A stretch of DNA of 64,000 bases, from assembly GCF_000092845.1 (NCBI RefSeq), contig NC_014150.1, forward strand, positions 992,001 through 1,056,000. Reading direction: 5' to 3'. Within the stretch, counting starts at the first letter, position 1, and each line of letters begins with the position of its first letter. Shown piece after piece: positions 18,013 through 28,648 of this stretch. The DNA comes from Brachyspira murdochii DSM 12563 (GTDB lineage: Bacteria > Spirochaetota > Brachyspiria > Brachyspirales > Brachyspiraceae). The notes beneath the pieces were generated by a model. It was not told the DNA's origin, ran no database searches, and saw nothing but the letters and a program-made list of their open reading frames with translations. The position numbers and the translations under genes are program-made.

Positions 18013-18465
18013 TCAATATTTTTTTCCTAATTTAGGCAAATTAATTGATCTAACCTGCTCTGTTCCTTCATAAACAGACATTTCAAGTACTCCATTAGTA
18101 AATTTAAACTCCAAGTGAGCATCATTTGTAGATATAGTTTTATAATGATTATCTGATACTTTTGATAAATCATCATTTCCTATATCGCATTTTACAGCTC
18201 TGTCGCTTTCTAGTACAACATCAACACACTTTTTTACAACTTCTATTGTAGATTCATCATTAGGATAATCAATTTCTAATCCATCATAACCTACAATTAC
18301 ATAAACCGATTTCATATATGTTTCATTTGGCGACATAAAATATTGCCCGTATAGGTCTTCAGGAATATTTGTGTTTTCTTCTGTTTTCTTAGAACATGAA
18401 ATATTAATGAATAAAAAACTTGAAATTAATAAAAATAATGAAAAATTTAAAATTCTACCTTTCAT
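18013..18465 (-). CDS. small lipoprotein, paralog of the adjacent exported protein
   Basis: A 150-residue predicted lipoprotein: a signal peptide ends in the lipobox INISC with Cys24, followed by SKKTEENT. The mature domain resembles its neighbour (LYGQYFMSPNETYMKSVYVIVG and LSKVSDNHYKTISTNDAHLEFKFTNGVLE). It probably sits in the outer or inner membrane by its lipid anchor; function unknown. AGGAGG lies before the start. The gene is followed after 49 bp by the related gene in the same direction, so the pair is probably transcribed together. Confidence 0.78.
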   Translation of the reverse strand: MKGRILNFSLFLLISSFLFINISCSKKTEENTNIPEDLYGQYFMSPNETYMKSVYVIVGYDGLEIDYPNDESTIEVVKKCVDVVLESDRAVKCDIGNDDLSKVSDNHYKTISTNDAHLEFKFTNGVLEMSVYEGTEQVRSINLPKLGKKY

Positions 18466-18809
18466 ATCATATAACCTCCTATAGTATAGGATTATAAATA
18501 CATTTTGTAATTATGTCAATAAAAATTTATTTATGTATAAAAATATTTGATGTTCTTTACTTAGCTTCATTATAAACTATATTCACTTCTATAAAATATA
18601 GTATTAAATTATACTAATAAAAATTATTATTAAAAAATTTTGTTTTATAATCACAAAACAAAATATATACTAAAAATTTTTAAGTTTATCAATTTTTTTA
18701 TTGTTCTTTTTCCCGCCGCAAAAAGAACCAAAAAGTGCAAGTATAAAATTAATACTAAATCATACTAAAATTGTTTTACATGTAAAATAGATTATTAATT
18801 TAAGCAAAA
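18466..18809. other. non-coding interval with hairpins
   Basis: There is no gene here. AT-rich DNA carries the hairpin TTTTGTTTTATAATCACAAAAC near 18640. A block at 18672-18760 resembles the end of the interval at 16048-16150 (TTTTTAAGTTT, TCAATTTTT, TTTTTCCCGCC, CAAAAAGTGCAA). Confidence 0.55.
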
Positions 18810-18950
18810 ATATAGCCCTTCGCAACTGCGGGCTGTGCCTGCTTCTTTGGGGCACCACCGAGTAGGTGCCTTGCCTACGGCACGCAGAGCGGACGGTAAA
18901 AGAAGTGGGGTGTTGCGTAGCACACAGCGTGGTGGGCAAAGCCCCGCAAA
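18810..18950. repeat. GC-rich dispersed repeat, copy B
   Basis: This is the inverted partner of copy A at 9080-9215. It contains an additional stretch with its own palindrome (GGCACCACCGAGTAGGTGCC). It lies downstream of the sodium symporter gene and is not enclosed by the 16-bp terminal repeats that bound copy A. The rest of the interval to 19043 is AT-rich and apparently empty. Confidence 0.8.
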
Positions 18951-19043
18951 TATTTTAAATTTAAAAAATTAATTTTTGACAAAATATAGTTGTTTAGGTA
19001 TATATCAATTTTATTTATATTCAAAATTAAACTGACTAATTAA

Positions 19044-20429
19044 TTAAATAAAAAACCTATTTACATAATCTATCACAAATATAGCAAGCACTATAAAAGG
19101 AAGTATATAAGACACATAAAATCTAGCCCATTTAGGAAATTTAATTCCTTTTCCAGTGTCAGCCTCTTTTATAAAATTATCCCAACCCCAGCCAAAATTT
19201 CTAGTACAGAATATAAGTATTATTATACCGCCTAAAGGAAGGAAATTATTGCTCACCAAAAAATCAAGCCCATCAGCTATAGTGCTTCCCTCTCCAAGAG
19301 GTTTTATAAATGAAAGTACATTAAATCCCAATGCTGTAGGCAAACTTAATATAAATATACTTACCGCTACGATTATAGTAGTTTTTTTACGAGGCATTTT
19401 AGTTTCAGACATAGTAAAAGCTATTATATTTTCAAATACAGCTATGATTGTTGTTAAAGCTGCCATAGCTAAAAACAAGAAGAATAAAGCCCCCCAAAGT
19501 CTTCCCAAAACCATAGAATTAAATATATTAGGCAGAGTAACAAATGCCAAACCAGCACCTTCCCCCGGATTAATACCGAAAGCAAATGTAGTAGGAAATA
19601 TTACAAGTCCAGAAAGAAATGCTATTAAAGTATCAAGTCCTACAACCATAATAGATTCTCCTGTAAGAGAATAGTCTTTTTCTATATAGCTTCCGAATAT
19701 AGTCATAGCACCAATACCTAAGCTCAAAGTAAAAAATGACTGCCCTATTGCCGCATAAGCTACAGAGAAAAATCCTTTTATTCCTCCGCTGAACATTTTA
19801 TTAAAATCTGGTAAGAGATAGAATTTTAATCCCTCTTTAGCATTAGGCAAAGTAATAGCCCTTATTATAAGCACAAAAAGAACAAGCAAAAGTAAAGTCA
19901 TCATTACCTTTGTAACTTTTTCCACTCCATTTTCAAGCCCCATCATACAAACAATAGTTGCTATTACTACAGATACAGTCATCCATAGTATTAATGTATA
20001 AGGAGAAGCAAGCACAGTATTAAAAAACTCCCCAACCTGCTGCGGATTGAGTCCTTGAAGTTTTCCAGCCGCCATAAAATAACAGTATGATAAACACCAG
20101 CCTGCTATAGTAGTATAAAACATCATAAGAAGCACACAGCCGAATAACTGTATATATCCTACAATATGCCATTTATATCCTTTTTTTTGTAAAGCTCTGT
20201 AAGAACCAGCCAAATCTCTTTTTCCAGCCCTTCCAACAGAAAACTCCATAATAAGTATAGGAAGCCCCAATATAACAAGCGATATAAGATAAAGCACAAC
20301 AAATAAAGCTCCGCCGTACTTTCCTGTAATATAAGGAAATCTCCACACATTGCCAAGCCCTATGGCACAGCCTGCTGAAACTAATAAGAAACCTAATCTG
20401 CTTGAAAGTTTTTCTCTGTCATTATGCAT
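19044..20429 (-). CDS. sodium-dependent transporter, NSS/SNF family
   Basis: A 461-residue polytopic membrane protein of the neurotransmitter:sodium symporter family. The signature GCAIGLGNVWRFPYITGKYGG (residues 20-40) forms the unwound TM1 that holds sodium and substrate. About eleven to twelve hydrophobic segments follow, with FFTLSLGIGAMTIFGSYI for TM6 and neighbours. Bacterial relatives (LeuT, TnaT, MhsT) import amino acids, so an amino-acid substrate is likely but not assignable. The gene ends near the GC-rich repeat and has no strong ribosome-binding site. Confidence 0.92.
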   Translation of the reverse strand: MHNDREKLSSRLGFLLVSAGCAIGLGNVWRFPYITGKYGGALFVVLYLISLVILGLPILIMEFSVGRAGKRDLAGSYRALQKKGYKWHIVGYIQLFGCVLLMMFYTTIAGWCLSYCYFMAAGKLQGLNPQQVGEFFNTVLASPYTLILWMTVSVVIATIVCMMGLENGVEKVTKVMMTLLLLVLFVLIIRAITLPNAKEGLKFYLLPDFNKMFSGGIKGFFSVAYAAIGQSFFTLSLGIGAMTIFGSYIEKDYSLTGESIMVVGLDTLIAFLSGLVIFPTTFAFGINPGEGAGLAFVTLPNIFNSMVLGRLWGALFFLFLAMAALTTIIAVFENIIAFTMSETKMPRKKTTIIVAVSIFILSLPTALGFNVLSFIKPLGEGSTIADGLDFLVSNNFLPLGGIIILIFCTRNFGWGWDNFIKEADTGKGIKFPKWARFYVSYILPFIVLAIFVIDYVNRFFI

Positions 20430-20484
20430 AAGTATATACCCAAAAATTGTTATTTTTATATTGATTAATTATTATATAATAAAA

Positions 20485-21048
20485 TTAAAGATTTGACATT
20501 ATTAATTTATTTATATAGTTAGTATATATATTCATATCATTAGTATTTTCTATCAAAATAAACTCAACTCTTCTATTTTTTTTGATATCTTTATATTCAC
20601 TAAGTAAATCCTGAAGTCCGTAATTGGTTAATTTGCTTGTATCTCCATTAGTTATAGATAAAAACACATTATATGAACGCTGATACGATAAATCCTCAAG
20701 ATTTCTTCTGTTGTAAAGAAATAGTATATCTTTTTTATCATAACCATTTGTAATTCTTTTTATTTCATCGCTGCTGGAATGTCCTTCAATAATAATATTC
20801 ATAATATTTGTACTAGCAGTTACATCACCTACATATTTCAATGTTTTTAAATACTTTTTTAAATCAAGACTGCTGCTGTTGAAATCAAATAATATATTTG
20901 TAGGAACTATTAATACCTTACCTCTTTCTGTAAGTTTATATTTATATTTGATTACTTTAGGCTTTTTGTATGTTGAAATAACTATAGCTCCATAAGCATT
21001 AATGGCTATTAAAAATGCTATAATTATTATATTAATTTTTTTTAACAT
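20485..21048 (-). CDS. OmpA-like domain protein
   Basis: A 187-residue protein with an N-terminal membrane or signal segment (INIIIIAFLIAINAYGAIVI). The domain resembles the OmpA/MotB peptidoglycan-binding fold: ILFDFNSSSLDLKKYLKTL, then IIIEGHSSSDE and a LSYQRSYNVFLSI helix, finishing with NRRVEFILIEN. A conserved Asp/Arg pair that would grip diaminopimelate is suggested by these segments. It probably links the envelope to peptidoglycan in the periplasm. GAGGAAAC lies before the ATG. Confidence 0.8.
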   Translation of the reverse strand: MLKKINIIIIAFLIAINAYGAIVISTYKKPKVIKYKYKLTERGKVLIVPTNILFDFNSSSLDLKKYLKTLKYVGDVTASTNIMNIIIEGHSSSDEIKRITNGYDKKDILFLYNRRNLEDLSYQRSYNVFLSITNGDTSKLTNYGLQDLLSEYKDIKKNRRVEFILIENTNDMNIYTNYINKLIMSNL

Positions 21049-21225
21049 TTATATGTTTCCTCTTTTTATTTTAATTATACAACAGATGAAAAAAATTTAA
21101 ATATCTTTTTAATATTCGACTAAGATATATTGAAATTTTAATTTAAGTATATTAATATAATATCCATTTTTATATCATAAAAACCTAAATAATAAAAAAA
21201 ATTTACATAAATATTCATAATCAAA

Positions 21226-21253
21226 TTGACAATAAGAAAAATACTATTATACT
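21226..21253 (+). promoter_or_regulatory. sigma-70 promoter for ppdK
   Basis: TTGACA at 21226-21231, a 16-bp spacer and TATACT at 21248-21253 precede the ppdK ATG by 54 bp. A GAGGAG site sits before the start. Confidence 0.7.
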
Positions 21254-21307
21254 AGTAATAGTAAGTTTAAATTTATATAAATATTTTATTTTAGAGGAGA
21301 GTTTATT

Positions 21308-24283
21308 ATGGCATCAAAAAAGTTGGTTTACTTCTTTGGCAATGGTAAATCTGAAGGCGCTAAAGAAACTAAAGCACTCCTAGGCGGTAAAGGTTTAGGA
21401 CTTGCCCAGATGACAGAAAGTAAGGTACCAGTACCTGCCGGCTTTACTATCACTACAGAAGTATGTGATTATTATTCAAAAAATAAGTCATATCCTAAAG
21501 GCTTGGAAAAACTAGTTGATGAAAATATTAAAAAACTAGAAAAAGCAATGAATATGCAGTTTGGAAATGCTGATAAGCCGCTTTTAGTATCTGTACGTTC
21601 AGGTGCTGCTATTTCAATGCCTGGTATGATGGATACTATACTTAATTTGGGTATTAATGAAAAAGTGGTAGAAGGTATAGTTAAGAAAACTAATAATCCT
21701 AGATTTGCTTGGGACGCTTATAGAAGATTTATACAAATGTTCGGTGATGTTGCTATGGGCGTTGATCATGATAAATTTGAGGAAATTTTGGACGAAGCAA
21801 AAAAATCTATAGCATCTAAAGTAGGAAAATCAGAAAAAGAGGTAAAAGATACTGATTTAGATGTTGAAGATTTGAAAGTAGTTGTTGAAAAATACAAAGC
21901 TATGTATAAAGAAGAAAAAGGCGAAAGTTTCCCAGATGATCCTAAAGTACAATTATGGCATGCTATTAATGCTGTATTTAGAAGCTGGAACAACCCTAGA
22001 GCTGAAGCATACAGAAAATTAAATGACATAAGAGGTCTTTTAGGTACTGCTGTTAACGTTCAGGCTATGGTATTTGGAAATATGGGAGACACTTCTGCTA
22101 CTGGCGTATGTTTCTCACGTAACCCTGCTACTGGTGAAAACAAATTCTACGGAGAGTTTTTAATCAATGCACAAGGTGAAGATGTTGTTGCAGGTATCAG
22201 AACTCCTCAGGAAATTACATTAGAAGGCAGCTTGGAATGGGCTAAAAACAATGGCATAAGCGAAGAAGATAGAAAAAATAAATATCCTTCTCTTGAAGAG
22301 GTTATGCCTAATGTATATAAACAATTAGTAAGCTATAAAAATCAATTAGAAAAATACTACAGCGATATGCAGGATATGGAATTTACTATTCAGGAAGGCA
22401 AACTTTATATGCTTCAAACACGTAATGGTAAAAGAACTGCTGCTGCTGCTGTAAGAATTGCTGTTGAACTTGCTGAAGCTAAGATAATATCTAAAGAAGA
22501 AGCTATAATGAGAGTTAATCCTTCAGATTTGGATCAATTACTTCACCCTATGTTTGACCCTGCTGCTAAAAAATCAGCTAAAGTTATAGCTAAAGGATTA
22601 AATGCTTCTCCTGGTGCTGCTGTTGGTAAAGTAGTATTTGCTGCTGACAGAGCTGAAGAAATGAAAGAGGCTGGAGAGCAAACTATACTTGTACGTATAG
22701 AAACTAGCCCTGAAGATATTAAGGGAATGAATGCCGCTGAAGGTATATTAACTGCAAGAGGCGGTTCTACTTCACATGCTGCTGTTGTTGCACGTGGTAT
22801 GGGTAAATGCTGTGTTGCAGGCTGCAGTGCTTTAGAAATTGATTATGAAGCAAAATCTATGAAAGTAGGCGATGAAACTGTAAAAGAAGGCGACTATATA
22901 TCTATAGACGGTTCTACTGGCGAAGTTATGCTAGGAAAAGTTGCTACTAAAGAAGCTGAAATGTCTGAAGACTTCAAAAAACTTATGGAATGGGCTGATG
23001 CTGCTAGAAAATTAGAAGTACATACTAATGCCGACACTCCTCATGATGCACAAATTGCTAGAAGTTTTGGTGCTGAAGGTATAGGTTTATGCCGTACTGA
23101 ACATATGTTCTTCAATGCTGACAGAATTAAAAGCGTAAGACAGCTTATACTCGTTGCTGAAGAAGTAAAACAATTAAAAGAAAAATTAGAAGCTGCTGAA
23201 AAAATAGGCGACAAAAAAGCTATAGAAGAGATTGAGCCTCTATATAAAGAACCTAGAAAACTTTATGATGATGCTTTAGCAAATATTCTTCCTATGCAAA
23301 GAGAAGACTTTATCGGAATATTCACTGCTATGAGCGGATATCCAGTAACTATAAGACTTTTAGATCCGCCTTTGCATGAGTTCATTCCTCATGAAGATTC
23401 TCAGTTGCAAGAGCTTTCTAGTGAAATGAATGTTTCTTTTGATAAACTTAAAGCTATAAGAGATTCTTTACATGAATTCAACCCTATGCTTGGACACAGA
23501 GGCTGCCGTCTTGGTATTACTTATCCGGAAATATATGATATGCAGGCTAGAGCTATTATTGAAGCTGCTGTTAAAGTTAAGAAAAATGGTGTTGATGTTC
23601 ACCCTGAAATAATGATTCCTCTTGTAGGTACTTTAAAAGAATTAAAAATCATTAAAGACAGAATTATCAAAATAGCTGATGAAGTATTTGAAAAAGAAGG
23701 TTCTAAAGTTACATATAAAGTAGGTACTATGATAGAAGTTCCTAGAGCTGCTTTAGTTGCTGATAAAATTGCTACTGAAGCTGAATTCTTCTCATTCGGT
23801 ACTAATGACTTAACTCAAATGGGCGGCGGTTTCTCAAGAGATGATGCAGGTAAATTCTTAAAAGATTATGTTAATAAAGAAATATATGAGAGAGATCCTT
23901 TCCAATCATTAGACCAAGAAGGTATCGGAGAGCTTTTAAGAATAGGTGTTGCTAAAGGAAGAGCTGCAAATAAAAAACTTGTTATTGGTATATGCGGTGA
24001 GCATGGTGGAGATCCTGCTACTGTTATGTTCTGTAATGATATAGGACTAGATTATGTAAGCTGTTCTCCTTACAGAGTACCTATAGCAAGACTTGCTGCT
24101 GCTCAGGGGGCTATAAAATCTAAACCAGCTAAAAAATCTGCTGCTAAGAAAGCTCCTGCTAAAAAGGCAAGTGCTAGTGCTAAAAAAACAGCCGCTAAAG
24201 TAGAAGTTAAAAAATCTGCTGCTAAAAAAGCTGCTGTTGCTAAAAAAACACCTTCTAAATCTTCAAGTAAGAAAAAGAAATAA
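21308..24283 (+). CDS. ppdK: pyruvate, phosphate dikinase with lysine/alanine-rich C-terminal tail
   Basis: A 991-residue enzyme interconverting pyruvate, ATP and phosphate with phosphoenolpyruvate, AMP and pyrophosphate. The N-terminal ATP-grasp part has LGGKGLGLAQM and SVRSGAAISMPGMMDT. The phosphocarrier domain has GGSTSHAAVVARGMG with His490. The PEP/pyruvate barrel has GTNDLTQM, the catalytic-site GICGEHGGDP with Cys896 and SCSPYRVPIARLAAAQ. The enzyme body ends about residue 935, near the family's normal length. The last 55 residues are a repetitive Lys/Ala/Ser tail (AAKK, PAKK, KKTPSK) like the tail of histone H1 or HU-like proteins. The reading frame is open throughout, and the gene uses many GCT codons. 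Confidence 0.96.
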   Translation: MASKKLVYFFGNGKSEGAKETKALLGGKGLGLAQMTESKVPVPAGFTITTEVCDYYSKNKSYPKGLEKLVDENIKKLEKAMNMQFGNADKPLLVSVRSGAAISMPGMMDTILNLGINEKVVEGIVKKTNNPRFAWDAYRRFIQMFGDVAMGVDHDKFEEILDEAKKSIASKVGKSEKEVKDTDLDVEDLKVVVEKYKAMYKEEKGESFPDDPKVQLWHAINAVFRSWNNPRAEAYRKLNDIRGLLGTAVNVQAMVFGNMGDTSATGVCFSRNPATGENKFYGEFLINAQGEDVVAGIRTPQEITLEGSLEWAKNNGISEEDRKNKYPSLEEVMPNVYKQLVSYKNQLEKYYSDMQDMEFTIQEGKLYMLQTRNGKRTAAAAVRIAVELAEAKIISKEEAIMRVNPSDLDQLLHPMFDPAAKKSAKVIAKGLNASPGAAVGKVVFAADRAEEMKEAGEQTILVRIETSPEDIKGMNAAEGILTARGGSTSHAAVVARGMGKCCVAGCSALEIDYEAKSMKVGDETVKEGDYISIDGSTGEVMLGKVATKEAEMSEDFKKLMEWADAARKLEVHTNADTPHDAQIARSFGAEGIGLCRTEHMFFNADRIKSVRQLILVAEEVKQLKEKLEAAEKIGDKKAIEEIEPLYKEPRKLYDDALANILPMQREDFIGIFTAMSGYPVTIRLLDPPLHEFIPHEDSQLQELSSEMNVSFDKLKAIRDSLHEFNPMLGHRGCRLGITYPEIYDMQARAIIEAAVKVKKNGVDVHPEIMIPLVGTLKELKIIKDRIIKIADEVFEKEGSKVTYKVGTMIEVPRAALVADKIATEAEFFSFGTNDLTQMGGGFSRDDAGKFLKDYVNKEIYERDPFQSLDQEGIGELLRIGVAKGRAANKKLVIGICGEHGGDPATVMFCNDIGLDYVSCSPYRVPIARLAAAQGAIKSKPAKKSAAKKAPAKKASASAKKTAAKVEVKKSAAKKAAVAKKTPSKSSSKKKK

Positions 24284-24313
24284 TAATAAAATATTTATAT
24301 AAATAATAAAGAG

Positions 24314-24350
24314 GGGCTTGCAGTAGTAATCTGTAAGCCCTAATTTTTTA
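24314..24350 (+). terminator. terminator after ppdK
   Basis: GGGCTTGCAG at 24314-24323 pairs with CTGTAAGCCC at 24331-24340 (one G-T pair) with a seven-base loop, followed by a T tract. Confidence 0.88.
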
Positions 24351-24364
24351 ATAAAATTAACTAA

Positions 24365-25222
24365 TCATCTCTTACTTCCAATAACCATAGTAATAGTTGA
24401 AAGTATTATCAAAACAGAGCCGATAACTATATTAAAAGTTAAATCTTCATTATATATAAAAATAGAAGCTGCAACTGTAGTAGTAGGTTCAAACATATTA
24501 AGTATCGATGCTAGAGAAGAGCCTAATTTTTTTACTCCGTAAAGTAAAAGACCTAAAGAAAATATAGTGCATAAAAGTGATACAGCAATAAAATTGTAAA
24601 AAACATTAATATTGTTTAAAACCTGCAAAGAATTTGTAAATATTCCAGCTATAAAAAAGGTTAAAGAAACAATCAAAGACATATAAAAAAGAGAAACAAT
24701 AGTATCAATACTAGAAAAGCTGCATTTTTTATTTGCAACTATATAACTTCCGTATGTAACTGTTGTAACGAGTGCATATATTATTCCCAAAAATGATTCC
24801 ACCCTTACAACTTTTGTAAGAAGAACTATTCCAGAAACAGCAAACAGCATTGAAAGTATTTTTAATATATTTATCTTTTCTTTAAATAAAAATATCATTA
24901 TAAGTAAAACTACAACAGGATACCCGAAATGTATCATATTGCTAAGTCCTGCCGATATATAAAGCAATGACTGCGACAAAAAGAAAAAAGTAAGTCCAAG
25001 TCCTGTAATACTGAATATTAATAATTCTATAAATTGTCTTTTTGTTATCTTAAAACTTTTTCTTGTAACAAGTATTATTATAAACAAAAAAACAGCAGTA
25101 AAAAAATATCTATAAAAAACTATAGAAAGAGATGAATAATTATATGCTATAATATTTTTAACAAAAATTGGTAAAAACCCATAGGCAATAGAGCCTATTA
25201 TAACTAATAAAACATTTAACAT
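24365..25222 (-). CDS. EamA/DMT-family transporter
   Basis: A 285-residue membrane protein with about ten hydrophobic segments in two repeats of the EamA type (IIGSIAYGFLPIFVKNIIAYNY and later GIIYALVTTVTYGSYIVANKKC). The repeat containing SLGLLLYGVKKLGSSLASIL and MFEPTTTVAASIF is the conserved second-half signature. Relatives export amino acids or other metabolites; the substrate is unknown. It is convergent with ppdK. A second, separate EamA gene lies at 41847-42758. Confidence 0.88.
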   Translation of the reverse strand: MLNVLLVIIGSIAYGFLPIFVKNIIAYNYSSLSIVFYRYFFTAVFLFIIILVTRKSFKITKRQFIELLIFSITGLGLTFFFLSQSLLYISAGLSNMIHFGYPVVVLLIMIFLFKEKINILKILSMLFAVSGIVLLTKVVRVESFLGIIYALVTTVTYGSYIVANKKCSFSSIDTIVSLFYMSLIVSLTFFIAGIFTNSLQVLNNINVFYNFIAVSLLCTIFSLGLLLYGVKKLGSSLASILNMFEPTTTVAASIFIYNEDLTFNIVIGSVLIILSTITMVIGSKR

Positions 25223-25522
25223 TGAAATCCTCTATAATTAAAAATTTAGAATAAAATATTTGAATACAGTTTAAAATTTATGAAATAAAAGAAATTATTA
25301 ATGCATATATTAACCCTAAAATTAATTATGATTATTAATCATATACAATATTTTTAATAAATCAATAGAAAATATAAAATTATGTATTTTATTCATTAAT
25401 TATTTACTTTTAAAAATCAATTTTTTCTACTTTATTATATTTACATTTTATGTTATTATTGAGTTTTAATAAAAAAATGTTATTAGTTTAGACAATTTTA
25501 CCTTTAAGGAGATTTATATCTG
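25223..25522. other. divergent intergenic region before secA
   Basis: This is 300 bp of very AT-rich DNA between the divergent DMT transporter and secA. I see no gene and no high-quality promoter match. AAGGAG at 25505-25510 serves secA. Confidence 0.5.
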
Positions 25523-28465
25523 ATGGGAGCAATGGATTTAGTATTCAAATTGATATTCGGCTCTAAAGAACAAAATGACGCTAAAGTATTAAAACCTATA
25601 GCAGAAAAGACATTATCATTTGAAGAAGAGATAAAAAAATTAAGTAATGAAGAACTTACAAATAAAACCAAAGAGTTCAGAGAAAGAGTAGAAAAACATA
25701 TAGGCTGCAAAACAGAAGAATTAGATTTAAGCAAAGAAGAAAACAAGAAAAAACTTCAGGATATATTGGACAGTATACTTCCAGAGGCATTTGCAGTTGT
25801 TAGAGAAGCTAGTATAAGAACTACAGGAATGAGACACTTTGATGTTCAGGTAATGGGTGGAACTGTACTTCATCAGGGAAGAATTGCTGAGATGAAAACA
25901 GGTGAAGGTAAAACACTTGTTGCCACTCTTGCAGTGTACCTTAATGCTTTAACAGGACTTGGAGTGCATGTAGTTACAGTAAACGATTATCTTGCCAAAA
26001 GGGACGCTGAATGGATGACTCCTATATATTCTATGCTTGGAATATCTGTCGGCATACTTGATAATACTAGACCTCATTCTCCAGAAAGACGTGCTGTTTA
26101 TAACTGCGATGTTGTTTATGGTACTAATAATGAGTTTGGATTCGATTATTTAAGAGATAATATGGTTACAAGAAAAGAGGATAAAGTTCAGAGAAAATTC
26201 TATTTTGCCATAGTGGATGAGGTAGACAGTATCTTAATAGACGAAGCTAGAACTCCTCTTATAATATCAGGACCAGCTGAAAAAAACATAAAAATGTATT
26301 ATGAAATTGACAGAATAATACCTATGCTTAAACAGGCTGAAGTAGATGAGAGAATGCGTGAGGTTGCAGGTACTGGTGATTATGTACTTGATGAAAAAGA
26401 TAAAAATGTATACCTTACAGAAGAGGGAGTACATAAAGTAGAAAAACTCCTTAATGTAGAAAACTTATACGGTGCTCAAAGCAGTACAATAGTTCACCAT
26501 GTCAATCAGGCTTTAAAGGCTCATAAAGTATTCAAAAAAGATGTTGACTATATGGTTACAGACGGAGAAGTTTTGATTGTAGATGAGTTTACAGGACGCG
26601 TACTTGAAGGAAGAAGATACAGCGACGGACTTCACCAAGCAATAGAAGCCAAAGAAAAAGTTGCTATACAAAATGAATCACAAACTTATGCTACAATAAC
26701 ATTCCAGAACTATTTTAGAATGTATCCTAAACTTTCTGGTATGACAGGTACTGCAGAAACAGAAGCAGAAGAGTTTTATAAAATATATAAATTGGATGTG
26801 GCAGTTATACCTACCAATAAACCTATAGCAAGACAGGATTTATCAGACAGAATATACAGAACTAAAAAGGCAAAATTTGAAGCATTGGCAAAATATATAA
26901 AAGAACTTCAAGACGCTGGAAAACCTGCACTTGTTGGTACTGTATCAGTAGAGATGAACGAAGAACTTTCTAAAGTGTTCAAAAGACATAAAATTAATCA
27001 TGAAGTATTAAATGCTAAAAACCACTTAAGAGAGGCACAAATAATAGCACAGGCTGGAGAACCGGGAGCTGTTACTCTTGCGACAAACATGGCAGGACGC
27101 GGTACCGATATTGTACTTGGAGGAAACCCAGTTGCTAAAGGTGTATCTGAGATAGAACAGGTGCTTGTGCTTATGAAGGACAAAGCATTTAAAGAAAGAG
27201 ATCCTTACAAAAAAGAAGAATTAACTAAAAAAGTAAAAGCAATAGACCTTTATAAAGAAGCATTTGTAAGAAGTGTTATTGCTGGAAAAATAGATGAAGC
27301 TAAAGAATTGGCAGAGAAAAATAATGCCGATGAAATGATAGAAAAAATTGACAGAATTATTCAGATAAATGAAAAATCTAAAATAGATAAAGAAAAAGTT
27401 CTTGCAGCAGGCGGTTTGCATGTTATAGGAAGCGAGAGACATGAAGCAAGGAGAATTGATAATCAGCTTAGAGGAAGAAGCGGAAGACAGGGAGATCCGG
27501 GGCTTAGCGTATTTTTCTTATCGCTTGAAGATGATTTGATGCGTTTATTCGGAGGCGAGAGAGTATCAAGAATGATGCTTGCTATGGGAATGGGCGAAGA
27601 AGAAGAACTTGGTCATAAGTGGCTTAACAAATCAATAGAAAATGCTCAGAGAAAAGTAGAAGGCAGAAACTTTGATATAAGAAAGCATTTGCTTGAGTAT
27701 GATGATGTTATGAATCAGCAGCGTATGGCAGTTTACGGAGAAAGAGACTATATACTTTATTCTGATGATATATCTCCTAGGGTAGAAGAAATTATAGCTG
27801 AAGTAACAGAGGATACTATTAAAGATATAAGCGACAATAAAAAACATGTTGATCCTTTGGAAGTAACAAAATGGCTTAATAGTTATTTAATAGCAATAGA
27901 TGAAGATGCAGCAAATAAAGCTGTAGAAGGCGGTGTTGATAATGCTGTGAAAAATCTTACTAATCTGCTTTTAGAAGCATACGGAAAAAAATCTTTGGAA
28001 GTAAATGAAAAAATATTCAGAGAAGTAGAAAAAAACATATTCCTATCAATAATAGATAACAGATGGAAAGATCATCTATTTGCTATGGATAGTTTAAGAG
28101 AAGGTATAGGTTTAAGAGGATATGCTGAAAAAAACCCTCTTACTGAATATAAACTTGAAGGATATAAAATGTTTGTAGCTACTATGAATGCAATACACAA
28201 TGAACTTGTAAACTTAATTATGAGAGTACGTATTATACCTAATTCATTTGATGCTATGGAAAGAGAAAGTGCCTTTGACGGCGGAGTTGAGGAGAAAAGC
28301 AGTGCTAGTGCTATGAATGGAAACAACAATCAAAACATTCAAAGCAAAGTAAAAACTGCTCAGCCTAATGTAAAAATGACTCAGAAAATAGGAAGAAATG
28401 ATCCTTGTCCTTGCGGAAGCGGAAAAAAATATAAACACTGTCATGGAAAAGATAATCAGCAGTAA
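25523..28465 (+). CDS. secA: preprotein translocase ATPase SecA
   Basis: A 980-residue SecA that drives preproteins through SecYEG. Visible are the DEAD-motor motifs [20 protein letters not shown] (Walker A), [17 protein letters not shown] (Walker B), [14 protein letters not shown] and [28 protein letters not shown]. The C terminus holds a SEC-C zinc motif, [19 protein letters not shown], used for SecB or lipid contact in other bacteria. A longer stretch in the second nucleotide-binding domain (around residues 560-625, Lys/Glu-rich) is an insertion relative to the E. coli enzyme. The start has AAGGAG twelve bases upstream; a second in-frame ATG at 25532 is an alternative. Confidence 0.97.
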   Translation: MGAMDLVFKLIFGSKEQNDAKVLKPIAEKTLSFEEEIKKLSNEELTNKTKEFRERVEKHIGCKTEELDLSKEENKKKLQDILDSILPEAFAVVREASIRTTGMRHFDVQVMGGTVLHQGRIAEMKTGEGKTLVATLAVYLNALTGLGVHVVTVNDYLAKRDAEWMTPIYSMLGISVGILDNTRPHSPERRAVYNCDVVYGTNNEFGFDYLRDNMVTRKEDKVQRKFYFAIVDEVDSILIDEARTPLIISGPAEKNIKMYYEIDRIIPMLKQAEVDERMREVAGTGDYVLDEKDKNVYLTEEGVHKVEKLLNVENLYGAQSSTIVHHVNQALKAHKVFKKDVDYMVTDGEVLIVDEFTGRVLEGRRYSDGLHQAIEAKEKVAIQNESQTYATITFQNYFRMYPKLSGMTGTAETEAEEFYKIYKLDVAVIPTNKPIARQDLSDRIYRTKKAKFEALAKYIKELQDAGKPALVGTVSVEMNEELSKVFKRHKINHEVLNAKNHLREAQIIAQAGEPGAVTLATNMAGRGTDIVLGGNPVAKGVSEIEQVLVLMKDKAFKERDPYKKEELTKKVKAIDLYKEAFVRSVIAGKIDEAKELAEKNNADEMIEKIDRIIQINEKSKIDKEKVLAAGGLHVIGSERHEARRIDNQLRGRSGRQGDPGLSVFFLSLEDDLMRLFGGERVSRMMLAMGMGEEEELGHKWLNKSIENAQRKVEGRNFDIRKHLLEYDDVMNQQRMAVYGERDYILYSDDISPRVEEIIAEVTEDTIKDISDNKKHVDPLEVTKWLNSYLIAIDEDAANKAVEGGVDNAVKNLTNLLLEAYGKKSLEVNEKIFREVEKNIFLSIIDNRWKDHLFAMDSLREGIGLRGYAEKNPLTEYKLEGYKMFVATMNAIHNELVNLIMRVRIIPNSFDAMERESAFDGGVEEKSSASAMNGNNNQNIQSKVKTAQPNVKMTQKIGRNDPCPCGSGKKYKHCHGKDNQQ

Positions 28466-28490
28466 AATAATATAAAAAACATAATTTTTA

Positions 28491-28525
28491 AAAGGCATAT
28501 ATACTAATTATATATGCCTTTTTTA
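28491..28525 (+). terminator. terminator after secA
   Basis: AAAGGCATATATA at 28491-28503 pairs with TATATATGCCTTT at 28509-28521 and is followed by more T. Confidence 0.85.
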
Positions 28526-28648
28526 CTGGTATAAAAATATATCTATATAATTGCATTCGTAAAAAACAATAATAGTCTATCAAATTATTAAAAATTATAT
28601 TTTGTAAAGAATGTATTCAATATTTTTATTATAAGGACTAAAATAATA

